Below, in pieces: positions 23,885 through 35,542 of a stretch of DNA of 64,000 bases. Source of the DNA: Saxidomus purpurata (lineage: Eukaryota > Mollusca > Bivalvia > Venerida > Veneridae); assembly GCA_022818135.1 (NCBI GenBank), contig JAFMSR010000009.1:23158933-23222932 (forward strand), read 5' to 3'. Each line of letters opens with the position of its first letter. The first letter of the stretch is position 1. A model generated the notes under the pieces. That model worked only from the letters and a program-made list of their open reading frames with translations, made no database searches and was not told the origin of the DNA. The translations under genes were made by a program, and so were the position numbers.

Positions 23885-26490
23885 ATCTTCAAAACGACTT
23901 GATATCTTTCTATAGGGACCAGCATAGTACAATTCCACTGTCGCCTTTGATAAAAGAAGACATAACCGTTCTGGAGTTCTATGTGATGCCTGAAATTTAT
24001 TCTGTAAACGAACAGAGGACAGAAGATGGTGTGAAAGAAGTAAAAACACCAGTTACACCATTTGAGAATGTATTCTATAAAGAAAACAAAAGCTGTCGTA
24101 AAATATATTTGACAGCAGATGCTGGACTTGGAAAGACTGCGTTTAGCAAGCGACTTGCTTTAACATGGTGTCACGCCAAAAAGCCGCACACAGAGGAAGG
24201 ACAGTTTTTCTCACAGGAAGAAATCCAAGCCATGCATGAATTTCGTTTCGTGTTTTTGCTGTTTTTACGTGATAGTTCAAATGAATGTGACATTGTTGAC
24301 CTTATATGGACACAAGTTGTGTCACAACTTCCGCCCCTGTATACACGTACACATCTGGAAAATATCCTGTTTAAGGAAAGATGTCTAGTAATATTAGATG
24401 GACTTGACGAATGGTGCCACCCATCTAATTCCTGTAAGCAAAAAACGAGTTCCATTCCACATCGAAAAGCTTGGGAACAAACTGCAGTCTTGACAACTAC
24501 TAGACCATGGAAACTGAGCGTGAGTGGTCTGCATTCAAGTCAAATCGACCAGAAACTTGAACTTATGGGACTCAACCAGAATTCGGCAAACGCACTTAAA
24601 AAATCAGTGATTTCTCATTTGTGTGCTAATAAAAATGAATATGAAGTAAAACAGGATGTAGAAGAGTTTACAAGAACTTTACAGGAAAAACAAATATCGG
24701 ATCTCGAAACTATTCCGCTTCTATTAACGTACCTGCTTTTTTTGTGGTGCAACAGAATAGAACTAGGACAATCTCAGTGTGAGTTATACAGTCAGATTAC
24801 AGAACTGTTGCTTTCAAGAACCGTGCAAAACTATCAGGAGTTATCACCAAAAGTTGATCTCCACCAGGATGATAGCCCGCAGTGTTTGAGCCAGCAAACA
24901 CATTGCACACAATTCTACTCACTTCTAAAAGACTTGGGACAATTAGCATATCAAACATTATTCAAGGAAACAAAAATAGAAAACACGCTTGTATTTGACA
25001 GTTCCGTAGCCGAACAATGCCTTAACAAAGACTGTTTAACTTTCTGCCTAAAAACGGGAATTCTAACACAAAGTAAAGTTCCAGGACCACTGTTACCACA
25101 GAAATCAAAAGTGTCATTTGCACATAAAACAATGCAGGAATATTTCGCAGCATTATACATTCGCTCCACACCTGATCAAACCTCAGTGCCAGAAACAGTG
25201 CTATCAAAATGTACATGTGTCAAAGACATTCTAGAAATGTCGAAAATTCTCATATTTCTGAGTGGTTTCAATGTGAATGTGTCATCTTCGATTTCACGCG
25301 AGCTGATGAAAATTATAAATGAGGATGAAATAACACGTGAATATAGAAGCAGTCTTGGTAAAAGCGAGCCCCTTAAACAATTCCAGGACATGTGTGTTTC
25401 ATGTTGTAAGGAACTACAGCACGATACGAAAGTCAGTTTTTGTTTACAAGACGTGTTTATTGATGACAGCTGTCAACAAGAACAATACCGTGAAAATCTC
25501 AAACAACTGGCATCGAGAAATAAACAGAATATTAGATCACTTTATATTCACATTGATGGCTATCGTAGTGCACCCTACAGCAGTGCGCAGGAAGTTATTG
25601 AATATTTCGCACTCAGTGACCTGGAAAACATCGAGAAAATACACTACAATGGAGAATATAATGACCGCGATATTTTACCTCTGTTAAAAAGGTCAGTTCA
25701 AAGTTTATCTTTATCGTGTAGTAAAAGTTCTTGGTCTGATTTACTGTATGAGAAAGTGACAAGTTTACAGAACTCAGAAGCCATAGAGACCCGCTTGTTT
25801 AAAATGAGCCACGAACAGTTGACATTGTTGTATGATTATATATCACATAGACATTGCATGCGCGAGATTGAGCTGTCGGAGTTAGAATGTTCTGATCACG
25901 AGCAGGATTCCTGTACTGGATGCAGCTTGGAGTTGTCTAAACATTCACAGCTAAGGAAGATAATACTGAGCTATACATCTGTGTCAGAATTGAACATTAA
26001 TATGTCGTCGCTAGAGGAGTGTGAACTGCAGGGTTTATCTAACCCAGATCTTGTGTTGCGCTTTATAAATTGTGTTCCAGCAGACAGTAAAGTAAATAGA
26101 TTTGAGTGCAATGGTCTAAAATCTTCTGCCGCCATTGAAACAATACAGCAAACATTACCTTTGTTAGTGCACGTGAAAAGCGTGTTGTTGTTGGACATCA
26201 ATCTCGGTAACATAAACCTGTGCTCGTCTGAGATGGTAAATTTAAAATGGGTTAGTTTGTTCAGGGTGACAATGCCAGCTTCATTACTACGTGCAATAGT
26301 TACCGTGCTACAACAACTTACACAAACAGTTACAGTAGATATATATGACTGTAATATAACACCAGAAAGTGAGTTTGTTACAGTGAAAGAAGAAATCAAA
26401 CAATCGTCACAGTTTAGGGTCACCAAGGACAGCGAGGAAGGGTTGCTTGGGAAAGTCTTCAAGTTTGAAACAATCAAAGATGGCGATTAG
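23885..26490 (+). CDS. NACHT-domain exon, NLR-like STAND ATPase (3'-terminal exon)
   Basis: One exon encodes 868 residues up to TAG. The in-frame ATG at 23860 would add eight residues that read through a TTTTATATTTCAG acceptor, so the exon probably begins at 23885 in phase 1. Numbering from that ATG: a lead-in typical of mollusc NACHT proteins (NDLISFYRDQHSTIPLSPL, 12-30); Walker A ADAGLGKT (86-93), where the first Gly of the usual motif is Ala; Walker B LVILDGLDEW (176-185); sensor-1-like TTTRPW (212-217); IPLLLTYLLFLWC (about 285-297); and the winged-helix/superhelix motif FAHKTMQEYFAALY (420-433). The C-terminal half has irregular leucine-rich strands (LRKIILSYTSVSELNI, LEECELQGLSNPDLV), probably a ligand-sensing part. 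The family are nucleotide-dependent switches that oligomerise, often in immune sensing. No effector domain is visible here; with the upstream exons the protein would be coiled coil, linker, NACHT, LRR-like. Its ligand and partners cannot be told. Confidence 0.9.
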
Positions 26491-26551
26491 AAACAAACAT
26501 TATTGACACACGACTCGGATGTACATATATACTCTTTGTGTTGACTGAATG
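26491..26551 (+). other. Start of the NLR 3' UTR
   Basis: Directly follows the TAG at 26488-26490. No further ORF or donor suggests that coding continues. Confidence 0.5.
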
Positions 26552-26646
26552 AATAACACGGCATAATTGTTATACACGCGGCATATGTGTTGATATAATT
26601 AATAACACGGCATATTGTAATACACGCGGCATATGTGTACATAATT
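26552..26646. repeat. Two-unit tandem repeat in the 3' UTR
   Basis: AATAACACGGCATA, then TACACGCGGCATATGTGT and TATAATT/CATAATT, occurs twice (26552-26600 and 26601-26646) with a 3-bp length difference. Confidence 0.75.
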
Positions 26647-26867
26647 AATAGATAACAATGTCAACAAGTCAGTGAATGATAAACTATTCTGGAACATGTG
26701 GAATGGATTTAGGATGGATTAATTAACACGAATATAGTTTGCAGGTAAGTTTTATTTAATTTTAGTGTTTTATTAATTTATTTTATTAGATTCAGTTTTC
26801 AAATTATTTTTAAACTTAATTTACTTCTAGATTATTTCTTTTAAAAAACTTTTGATCTGGATTCTGG

Positions 26868-26873
26868 AATAAA
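26868..26873 (+). terminator. Candidate polyadenylation signal of the NLR gene
   Basis: AATAAA about 380 bp after the stop, in the sense orientation, with T-rich and TGTAT-containing sequence after it. It is the first perfect hexamer noted downstream, but the region is AT-rich and chance occurrence is possible. Confidence 0.35.
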
Positions 26874-28980
26874 AGTGCACACTGCAATGTATCAATGACA
26901 ATGTTGCAATTCAATCGTATCAATGTTTATAACTCGGTTACACGTCTGTCAGTCTGTCCGTACGTACGGATATATAGACTATGTCAATAAATCTATTTCA
27001 ATAAAATATTCAATGCCACTTGTCCTAAATCAGTTGTCAAAAATGGTTTTCTAATGGCAAGGAAGGGGAGACATGTTGATTGTAGAATTCATGTTGGAAC
27101 AGTTGGATTTTCATCTAGCCTCAATATTTCGACTGCAAGTTTTACAAACTGATATTATATATATGTCTGTCTTTACGTCTCAACCAGTTAGATTCAAAAC
27201 TGTGGTGGAAATCGAACTGATTTAAATTTCATTTTTTTCACTGCAAGATGAATTTTTTCACACTGGCATGTTCATTTGTTGTTATTAACCATAAATAGTC
27301 ATTAAAATATTAATAAAAATGACAAATATTAACTAAAAATACTTGTTAAACCCAACACGGTACCTGTCGTTTACATGTTGATGTGTAAACGTGATAACCA
27401 ATGAAAACGTTTCCTTCAATTCAAGCTTATTTTTACACCGCGGGAGGTTGCACGCGGAAAAACGCATACCGTACACTTGAAGTAACCGCTTACAATTAAC
27501 TTAAAACATGATATATCTGCTATTTTATAGTGCTAAAAAGGCAACAGCCAGTTTACTATATTTGTTAAGATCATGTTCGAGTGAGTTATATACAATATAG
27601 ATCAAGTAGATCTACTTATTATGCGATCACACGTTAATCGAAATTCCGGAATACCCGAGAAAAAAAATCTCACACGTACATTATTTGATCATGACATGTG
27701 TTAGGCAAAATAGTTCTGTTATCAGATCGTAGTTTGAGTATTCCCCGTAAAATACTGAGGTTGTATATTGAAGCGATCAGCTATTTTCAAAGCAAGACTC
27801 GCCGTGCCGCACATCAAAGGAGCGGCACAGAAATCATGAAGTCACATATTCTAACAGATACCAGACAAATTCAAATACTTACTGGATTAAAAATAAACTT
27901 TCATAAAACTGTCTGGTATTAGTCGACGTTTCTGTAATATTGATCAATCGTTTTTTTCTTACCTGAATGGCCAAACATCCACGTACTTATTTTGCGTGAA
28001 TTCCACAAATGCTTACCATTGACGTGTTCCATTTTAGGGACAATCATACTCACATCATAGTTTGTGTGCAAAACTTCTGCTTTTCACAACCGATATGGTA
28101 TATCTGACGTGAACGCAGCTTTGTACGGTTAGTTACAAGAATCAAGTGAGCATTTTAGACACGAAATTTGGAAGACTGTCAAATTGTTATAAAAACTTTA
28201 CATTACTGGCAAACAACCCACGAACATTTTGTTTTTATTTAACCATAGCTGGAAAACATGATTTCATACTGTTTTATTTTGGTAAAGTACTCGAGAGAAA
28301 ATAAGCGTCAATGAAACAAAACACATACATGTTGCAGATCTCTCAAGTTCACTTTACTTACGAGTGCTACATAATAAAAAAGGACGATATTATTACATGC
28401 ATCAAGAATCTCAATTTTTAAGCTTTAATATATTTCAAATGTTATATAATGATCGAAAATGACAGACAGCTTCTGTCGAAAGTCAAACACATTAAATTTT
28501 ACTATCAAATATTCTGGTTATTGTTTGATTTACAGCATGTTTAACAAAGGTTTGGGCATCATCAGATCAGATTGCCTCGTTAGCTATCTGTCATGACCTT
28601 CGATTATCTTCACTTTATAGAAATGATTCACGCAATATATCCGTGCGGTTAAAAAAACCTGTCTGGAGTACCTGTATAGTACGTCTAACTGACCTGCGGC
28701 GAGGAAAAGTTATGCAGCAACGAACACTCGGCTGGCAATGAAGTTATTAATATGGATTGGCATATACATATCATATATGACATTTTTCTCTCGGAGCATT
28801 TGATTATCGGCATCTTTTGAATTCCCGCGCAAAATATTCCCGCCAAATACGAGAAAGCCACGTGCTTTCAATAGGAGATTAGCAAAAGGTTCTATATTAA
28901 AAGTTTAATTACGTCCGGAAATACCCACATCTGTTCTAAATTCCCATTTATGTTATTATGTTCAGAAACACTACAATAGG
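26874..28980. other. Stretch with no recognised gene
   Basis: AT-rich. It has a GTCCGTACGTACGGA palindrome near 26957 and AGATCAAGTAGATCTACTT near 27599. Short frames (for example 27698-27922) show no family resemblance and no splice context. Confidence 0.4.
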
Positions 28981-29007
28981 CACGGACCTATATTATATAG
29001 GTCCGTG
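28981..29007. mobile_element. 27-bp micro-palindrome
   Basis: The arms CACGGACCTATAT and ATATAGGTCCGTG are perfect inverses around one central base. Same CACGGACCTATA end as the copy at 15780. The flanks (CAATAGG left, ACAAAGG right) match at only four of seven positions, so a target duplication is not clear here. Confidence 0.55.
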
Positions 29008-29699
29008 ACAAAGGTAATACTTTTAACCAGGAATAGAGTATTCCTGTTATACTGACAGCCTTCGGAAGATACAAAATGAAAAAGCCCCATTTACTTTGAT
29101 GTACTTTTCACGACCTTACAGACATGTACTATTAAAAAAATATGCATATTAAATGGAGGAAATAAAGATAATATACCTATCAAAATGACATTATTAACGA
29201 CTCACATAAGTATTACCTATTCCGTTGGCTGCGTATTCAAAGGATTTTCCGCAGTGCATATTTCAAGCGGGTGAGGTTTAAAAATATAATCTACCGATAA
29301 ACTATCGCGAGGTAGAGTTTTAGCGGTGTAAACAAAAACACGTTGACATGTGTAGAGTTTATAAATGTTATGCATAAAAAGCATACAAGTTTCTGATCAA
29401 TTTTCACTTATATTGTTTCTATTTGGAATAAGCTTTACAGGTATGTAATTTTTTTCAAGATATATTGAGTTAAAATAAATATTTGAAGCCGTCAAAGTTG
29501 GCGACGAGATTCTGATCGCCGGCATCACGGACCTACATACACATAGAAAGAAAACGTTCCGCATTGTTTGGAATAATAAGTGGGTTGTGCGCGAAGGGCG
29601 ACCGTCGTTAATATAAAAAAAGCCCTGGCGCACAATTTGTTGGGCTAGATTTTCATCAAATTTTCAGGGAAGCATCAGATATAAAGTCTACAAATTACA
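29008..29699. other. Stretch with no recognised gene
   Basis: Contains an isolated CACGGACCTACATAC at 29526, resembling one arm of the micro-palindromes. The minus-strand ORF 29397-29633 has no recognisable features. Confidence 0.35.
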
Positions 29700-30110
29700 A
29701 TTAAAGGTGATACAGTCAAAGGGCCAAGGGCATAGGGGCCTGAAATTTGAAACTGTTTTCTGTTCTTCATCTCCAAAATCCATCCCAAATTTTTTTTATG
29801 GATTTTCATCAAACTTTCAAAGAAGCATGAGTACGAAGTGTAGATGTGCATATTACAATTTGGGGTCACCAAGTCAAAGGTCAAGGTCACAGGGGCCTGA
29901 AATGGAAAAATTTGTCCGCTCTTCATCTCCCTTGTCAGATTTTTATCAAACTTTCAAGAAGCATTTATCAGTTTATCAGTATGAAGTCAGGAGTTGCGCA
30001 TATTTCAATATTGGTTACGTGTACCCGGATCATATGGTCAAAAGTCACAGGGGCCTGAAATCTGAAAATGGGAAAACTCCGCTATTTATCTCTTAGTCCT
30101 ATAAATAAGA
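29700..30110. repeat. Three tandem modules with AGGGGCCTGAAA
   Basis: The modules carry GTCAAAG...CAAGG, CANAGGGGCCTGAAATNNGAAA and CTCTTCATCTCC at about 29715, 29870 and 30025, spaced about 155 bp apart, with TTTTCATCAAACTTTCA between them. Overlapping ORFs share LKFE/MEKF-type peptides only because of the repetition. Confidence 0.65.
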
Positions 30111-30176
30111 CCCCGCACTTCTTATTTTCATTTTTCATGTTATTATTTTATAATATTTTACATTTTAGCTCACCTG

Positions 30177-32336
30177 AGCACGAAGTGCATATGGTGAGCC
30201 TTTAGGATGGTAAGATGTCCAGCGTCTTTCTGTTGCTCATATTTCGTCAAAAGACATCTTGTCTGAAAACACTAGAGTAATGTTGATGAAAGTTTGCAGG
30301 AATGTTTTTTGCATGTAGCATATTGTTCAAAGAATTCCATTCAATGGTTTTTATTGCAAAAAAAAAAATCTTCTCCAAAGAGCTTAAATATTTTGCATGT
30401 ACATGATGTACACCATGTACATGCAGTCATGTAGCATTAATTTTCTAGGATTGTAAATCATGACCACAGGGTCAACATTGACCCTGCCATGGTGGTCATT
30501 TATTTAAAAATAAAATCTCTGAAACCACATGGCCTAGAGCTTTTAAGATTAGATATAAATATGGCATGTAGCATTGCTTAGTTGACCCCTACCAACATGA
30601 CCAAGATTGTTCTAATCATCGCCCCTGGGTCAAAAATTAAACTTTAAAAATATTCTTCTCTAAAACCACAAGGCCTAGAGCTTAGATATTTGGCATGTAG
30701 CATTAATTGTTTAAAGGTTCTCTAGTAACATTCTTCAAATTATGACACCCCCCCCCCCTCCCCTGGATCAAAATTGACTCCGCCTGGTGGCTCATTTTGT
30801 TTAATATCATAGGCTATATATAGGAAAACTTTTAAAAATCTTGTTCTAAGAAATCACAAGGCCTACTGAAACCAGTAGCATGTAGCATTGTCTAGTGGAC
30901 CTCTAGCAAGATTGTTCAAATATAACCCCGGATCAAAATTGACCCAGCCCAGGGGGTGATGGTCACTTGTTGTTACATAAGCTATAAAATTATCATGTAC
31001 AGTACATGTATATCATGTATATAGGAAAAAAATTGCGTAGTTGACCTCTACCCAGTTTGTTCAAATCATGATCTCCAGGTGAAAATTAACCTTTCCCGGG
31101 AGGTGTTGGGCCACCGTCAAGGTCACTGTTACTGAAAATAGAAAAATGGTTTCTGCTCAATTACTTGAGTTTGAGAAAAACCAATTGCAAGGAAACTTGG
31201 TGTGAATGTAGCTTGCGTGGAGAGGAAGTTTTGGATTGTATTCGGGGTCACTAGAGTCAAGGTTGAGGTCTTTTTTTTACTAAAAATAGATTAAAAAAAA
31301 AATTTAGTATTTTTTTAAATTGGTAAAAGCAAAATAATCATAAAAAATAATGGAGGTGGGGAGCTCCCGAGCAGGGTGTCAAGATCACTGTTACTAAAAA
31401 AGATTCTTTTTAGTGTTTTAATTGTTTAAGAAAAAATAAATACTTTTTTCCAGGGGGGGTGGGGGGGGGGGGTCAAGATTACTAAAAATTGTTTTTTTGT
31501 AGCTCACCTGGCACAAAGTGCAAGCGTGAGCTATTAGATTCGCATTCTGTCCGGCGTCCGTCCGACCACCATTTCCTTCAAACGACATCTCCTCTGAAAG
31601 CACTTGGCCAATGTTGATGAAACTTTGCAGGGATATTCCTATCATGAAGCTCTATCAAAGTGTTTAAAGAATTTTCATTCCATGTAGAACTCTGGTTGCT
31701 ATGGCAACAAATAGGAAACACTTAAAACATCTTCTTCTCTAAAACTGCATGGCCGAGAGCTTAGATAATTATTCAGCATGTGGCATTGTCTAATGGACCT
31801 CTACTAAGATTGTTCAAATTATGACCCCGGGGTCAAAATTTTCCCTGCCCAGGGGGTCTCTTGGTTTTACATAGGCTTATATAGGAAAAACTTCTCTGAA
31901 ATCATAATTCCTAGAGATTAGATATATGGCATGTAGATATTCCCAGCGGACCTCTACTAACATTGTTGAAATTATGACCCCCAGGTTAAAATTGACCCCT
32001 TCAGGGGTTCACTTGATTTTACATATAAGCTTATACAGGAAAAACTTTTAAAATCTTCCTCTTTGAAACCACAGGGCCTAGAGCTTAGATATTTAGCATG
32101 TAGCATTGCCTAGTAGACTTCTTCAAAGTTTGTTCAAATCATACCAGTGGGTTCAATATTGGTCACCTGTTTTACAAAGACGTATATAGGAAAACCTATT
32201 TGGTATGTAACATTGTCTTGTGGTATTCCATTTACTTTGTTCAAATCTTGCCTCTTGGGTAAAGATTGACCACACCCATTAGGCAAGTGGACATGTATTT
32301 AGGTGAGTGATATAGGGCCATCATGGCCCTCTTGTT
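30177..32336 (+). repeat. Bivalve GCTCACC-type repeats, two heads and tandem modules
   Basis: Heads AGCTCACCTGAGCACGAAGT at 30177 and AGCTCACCTGGCACAAAGTG at 31501 are each followed by GTCCGGCGTCCGTCC-like or GTCCAGCG sequence, GGTTGCTATGGCAAC (second copy) and multiple modules with AGGCCTAGAGCTTAGATATT and GGTCAAAATTGACC. The end is GTGAGTGATATAGGGCCATC at about 32303. G-rich runs lie near 31455. The part 31030-32780 has no counterpart in the second arm of the inverted duplication. Non-coding. Confidence 0.65.
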
Positions 32337-33041
32337 TTTTCAACATTTTCAATTTTCAAATTGATTAAAGCAAGAATACTTTTGCGGTGGGTGCAGGGTG
32401 TTAAGGTGATTTTTTTTCTTTTTATTAATGTTTTTTTAATTCTACAATTTTTACAGGCGCTGTTTAAATCAGCTTTCGCCGCATTGCTGCGTTTTCTTGT
32501 GTTTTTTTATGAAAATAAGTACTGATAATTGTTTGCCTTCTGGATGTATGAAAAGCTTTGAAAGCGACATCAACACTTTTTAAATAATGTTTAAAAGGAC
32601 AAAGGGTGATACCTATTACATAAATGAAAACATTGTATGATGCAGAACTGATCATGATCTGCACTAATTGACAATTAAAGCAGAAAATATTCCTGCTATC
32701 ATGATAAGCGTTACTTATCAAAACAACTATCTCTTGGCAGTGACTGCAGCAATACTGTATGTCCACTTATCGAACCTTACTATGTGATTAAATATTTTCC
32801 TCTTGTTTAACTGATGCATTTAAGTGATAATCGGACCTTGAGCACAAAAGGTTAATTCATTATACTTGGATTTAAAAAAACAGTCATATTTTAAAAATGC
32901 ATTCAGGAAACACTTTAAAAATAAACATGTCATTTTTCATAACACATATATAAATATGAATATTTTTAGCTGCATGAATATTTTTAATTAACGGGAACAA
33001 ACAGCATTAGATTTTGTGGCATTCACTATTTCCCCTGCGAA
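32337..33041. other. Arm 1 stretch with no recognised gene
   Basis: AT-rich. The part from about 32820 is matched in arm 2 (AAAAGGTTAATTCATTATNC and GCATTYAGGAAACAC-type blocks). A minus-strand ORF at 32464-32766 lies in the part missing from arm 2 and resembles nothing known. Confidence 0.35.
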
Positions 33042-33215
33042 ATATGACCATGGTCATGATGGTTGACCATTATCATCATGGTCAACCATGGCTGAACCAT
33101 GGTCAGCAGTGGATCAGCTATGATAAAACTTTGGTGAACAATGGTAAATTTGATTTGACCATGGTCAACCATGGTTTTATATGGTCACTATAAGATTGAC
33201 AATGGTGGAGTTTTT
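33042..33215. repeat. GACCATGGTC / ATGGTTGACC palindromic cluster, arm 1
   Basis: At least eight close variants of CCATGGTC, ATGGTCAACCATGG and ATGGTTGACCAT within 170 bp, many self-complementary. The same cluster, reversed and diverged, is at 62480-62612 in arm 2. Confidence 0.7.
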
Positions 33216-33867
33216 CAAACTTGCCGGGGTAACAGTTTATCTAAGGAACTTGAGAGATGATGAGATTTTAACAATAAGGCCCATAGTTGACTTGCAATAA
33301 CCTTGGGGAAAGTAACCCTACACCCTACCTCTTCCAATTGTCCTCGTCTGGAATATTTGATAAAATTTCAAAGATTAATTACCATTATAAATTATGGAAG
33401 CATCAAACTCAGTGCTGGAATTTGCGTCCATCTTTGAATTAATAATTTTAAGCAATTTTAAAGAACAATTAATTAATTTTTATTGAAAAAAAGCACAAAA
33501 TATTACCATACATTGTACATACCGGTAAAGGCCTAAATTGTAAAAATCTATTATCCACCTATTAAAGGGGCGCTCCCTATGTCTAGCAGATTATATTCTC
33601 GAAAAATAGATTATGTGTTCAATGAACGTAAAAGTATAAATAGATACAGTTTCAAAGAAGAATTTTAACCTATGGCGAAAAATGCCTCATTTTACCACAA
33701 TTAATAAATATAGAGGCTTTCTGTAATAAATCATATCCATCCATTTACTGTACAACAATTTTTCAACTCTACATAGATTATTGAATGGTTTACGGTACTG
33801 CAGTATATTTAAAACTGCAGATTTTATCAATAATTACTGGGAATGCATAGCTTAATTAAACTTTTAG
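33216..33867. other. Arm 1 stretch with no recognised gene
   Basis: About the first 300 bp match arm 2 (CTAAGGAACTTGAGAGATGA, ATTTGATA and AGCATCAAACTC-type blocks). No frame, splice pair or RNA is convincing. Confidence 0.35.
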
Positions 33868-34719
33868 TTTTAAGGTAGTGGATGTGTAATGAGTACTTCC
33901 TGTTTAAGGATCATTAAGTTTGGAATACTTTGGATTTTATAGCAGTACCTATGTTGTACTGTGGTGCAGTGGTTAGAGCGTCTGCTTTGAGATCAAGAGG
34001 TCCTGAGTTCAATCTCCGAAGGAGCCAAAACCGTTTTTCGTTATTTTTACTTTTTTAGTTATCAAACTGAATAACATGAAAAATTAAGCCATTTTACAAG
34101 ATTTGAAAACTGTATCTTAATTTTCCTTGATTTTATCAAGCTGTACAGTTACTTGAAAATACAAAAATTGACCGTGCTCATTTTTAAAAGTTGAATATCT
34201 CAAAAAGTAGACGGTAAAACATTTTTATTTTTTCTTATATTTCGATTCATATACTACTTATAAAAGTTTTATAATCAATAGTGATGGCCCTAATCCGAAT
34301 CTTTTGCTATAGCCGTGTATTATATGTACATGTGTGATATGTCTCGTGGCAAAATTAGGAAAATTGTATACCCTAGTTTTTGGCATTATTGCATATTTTT
34401 TGTTACACATGTTAAGCTTGTAGAATTATAATTCATGTTTTGTAATTCTACATTGCTTGTAGTACTTTTTGAACCTGGAAAAAATTTAAATGTAAATAGA
34501 TACTTGCAAACATACCTATTTTAACTTTTATGGTACTTTTTAATATGGCCAGTATTTCTAAAGTGGAGGTAGGGCAACAAAAAACGGAATTAATTTTTAA
34601 TTAATCGGTGAAATGACTCTAAATTTTGCACACTAGTCGGTTAACAGATGTAGATCATATAAACGTTAAGTTTTATGTGTTTTGGAATAGTGTCCATTAA
34701 TGACCCCACTACCTTAAAA
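33868..34719. mobile_element. 852-bp TIR element containing a SINE
   Basis: TTTTAAGGTAGTGG at 33868-33881 is the exact inverse of CCACTACCTTAAAA at 34706-34719. The inside carries a tRNA-like unit at 33961-34027: A box TGGTGCAGTGG, B-box-like GAGTTCAATCTC, end GGAGCCA. The part from GGAATACTTTGGATTTTATA (about 33930) to about 34230 recurs alone at 61430-61750 without these TIRs, so a SINE appears nested in a DNA element. No ORF. Confidence 0.5.
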
Positions 34720-35286
34720 GTTATAATACTTCCAAAGACTCTGTTATTTATGTTTTGGAGGTTACTTGGTTTGACATCAGTTTTAGGGTATGTCCCTTTT
34801 ATTGTACAACAGCATCTTTACAGAGTATACTAAATGGTTTACGGTACTGCAACATATTTTAAAACGCTTGATTTTACCAATAATGACACATTAATAATAG
34901 TAAAATTATACAATTTATACTTTTGAAGTTATTTAAATTAGTTTGACACCACTTATAGGGAGTGTCTTTAAAGCTGCTTGCTCTCAGATTTTAGTGAACA
35001 AAATAAAGTGCTACAAACTGTCTGAAAATAACATTTTTAGAACAAATATAGATAAATAAAAGGTTCCACTAATACAAATGTTTGAATTCCAAACTTGATT
35101 AGTGGTGCCATAAAACCTATATATATATATAAGTGAGCCAGCTATATTCTTTAGTGAGAAATTAAGTTATTTATAGAACTTAATTAGGATAGATAATTAG
35201 GTATAAAACCACATTTTCGCCTATAGAATGTGTAAAATTTCAACAGAGCTCTGTTTCTGTACATAAAGCAATACTATCTGTAAATG

Positions 35287-35287
<1 letters not shown>
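34720..35287. other. Arm 1 stretch upstream of the visible exon
   Basis: Contains AAAGCTGCTTGCTCTCAG at about 34972, one end of the MITE family at 60176-60503, and a TA run at 35120. The last part (TAATTAGGTATAAAACCACA) is conserved in arm 2. Confidence 0.4.
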
Positions 35288-35329
<42 letters not shown>

Positions 35330-35330
35330 G
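35288..35330. repeat. (TTGA)n microsatellite, arm 1
   Basis: About ten TTGA repeats, 16 bp before the exon at 35347. Arm 2 has the inverse run at 59978-60014 with about nine. Confidence 0.85.
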
Positions 35331-35346
35331 GACATTCATTTTTCAG

Positions 35347-35451
35347 TTGAACCAATTGATGTTCAGTGTTGAAAGTTCCATTACTCTTGAGGCTGCTGAA
35401 CAGCAACATAACTCAACACAGCCAACAGTGTGGTTCAATGCTAATTTTAAG
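35347..35451 (+). CDS. Penultimate exon of an unrecognised gene, arm 1
   Basis: Acceptor CATTTTTCAG and donor TTAAG|GTATGT flank 105 nt. Ending in phase 0, it reads ...SSITLEAAEQQHNSTQPTVW then FNANFK and joins the last exon as NFK-VYMVYGDVHV. From the acceptor the frame gives LNQLMFSVESS at its start. The arm 2 version (59872-59963) lacks seven bases near the start (TCAGTGT-like) and six near the end, so the two versions begin in different phases and cannot both splice in frame to the same upstream exon. In arm 1 a phase-1 start would meet TGA after about six codons. An alternative acceptor (GTTCAG) lies inside. No known domain is recognised. The exon is credible from splice sites and conservation. 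Confidence 0.5.
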
Positions 35452-35542
35452 GTATGTTCTTTTTTGCCTTCTGGTGAATCTAGTGAAAAGCTTATTTTGA
35501 TAAGAAAATAATAACGCCGATGGAAAACTTAAACCAAAGTTA

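Noticed and set aside
25971..26477. 168-residue minus-strand ORF
   Set aside because: It is the antisense shadow of the NACHT exon.
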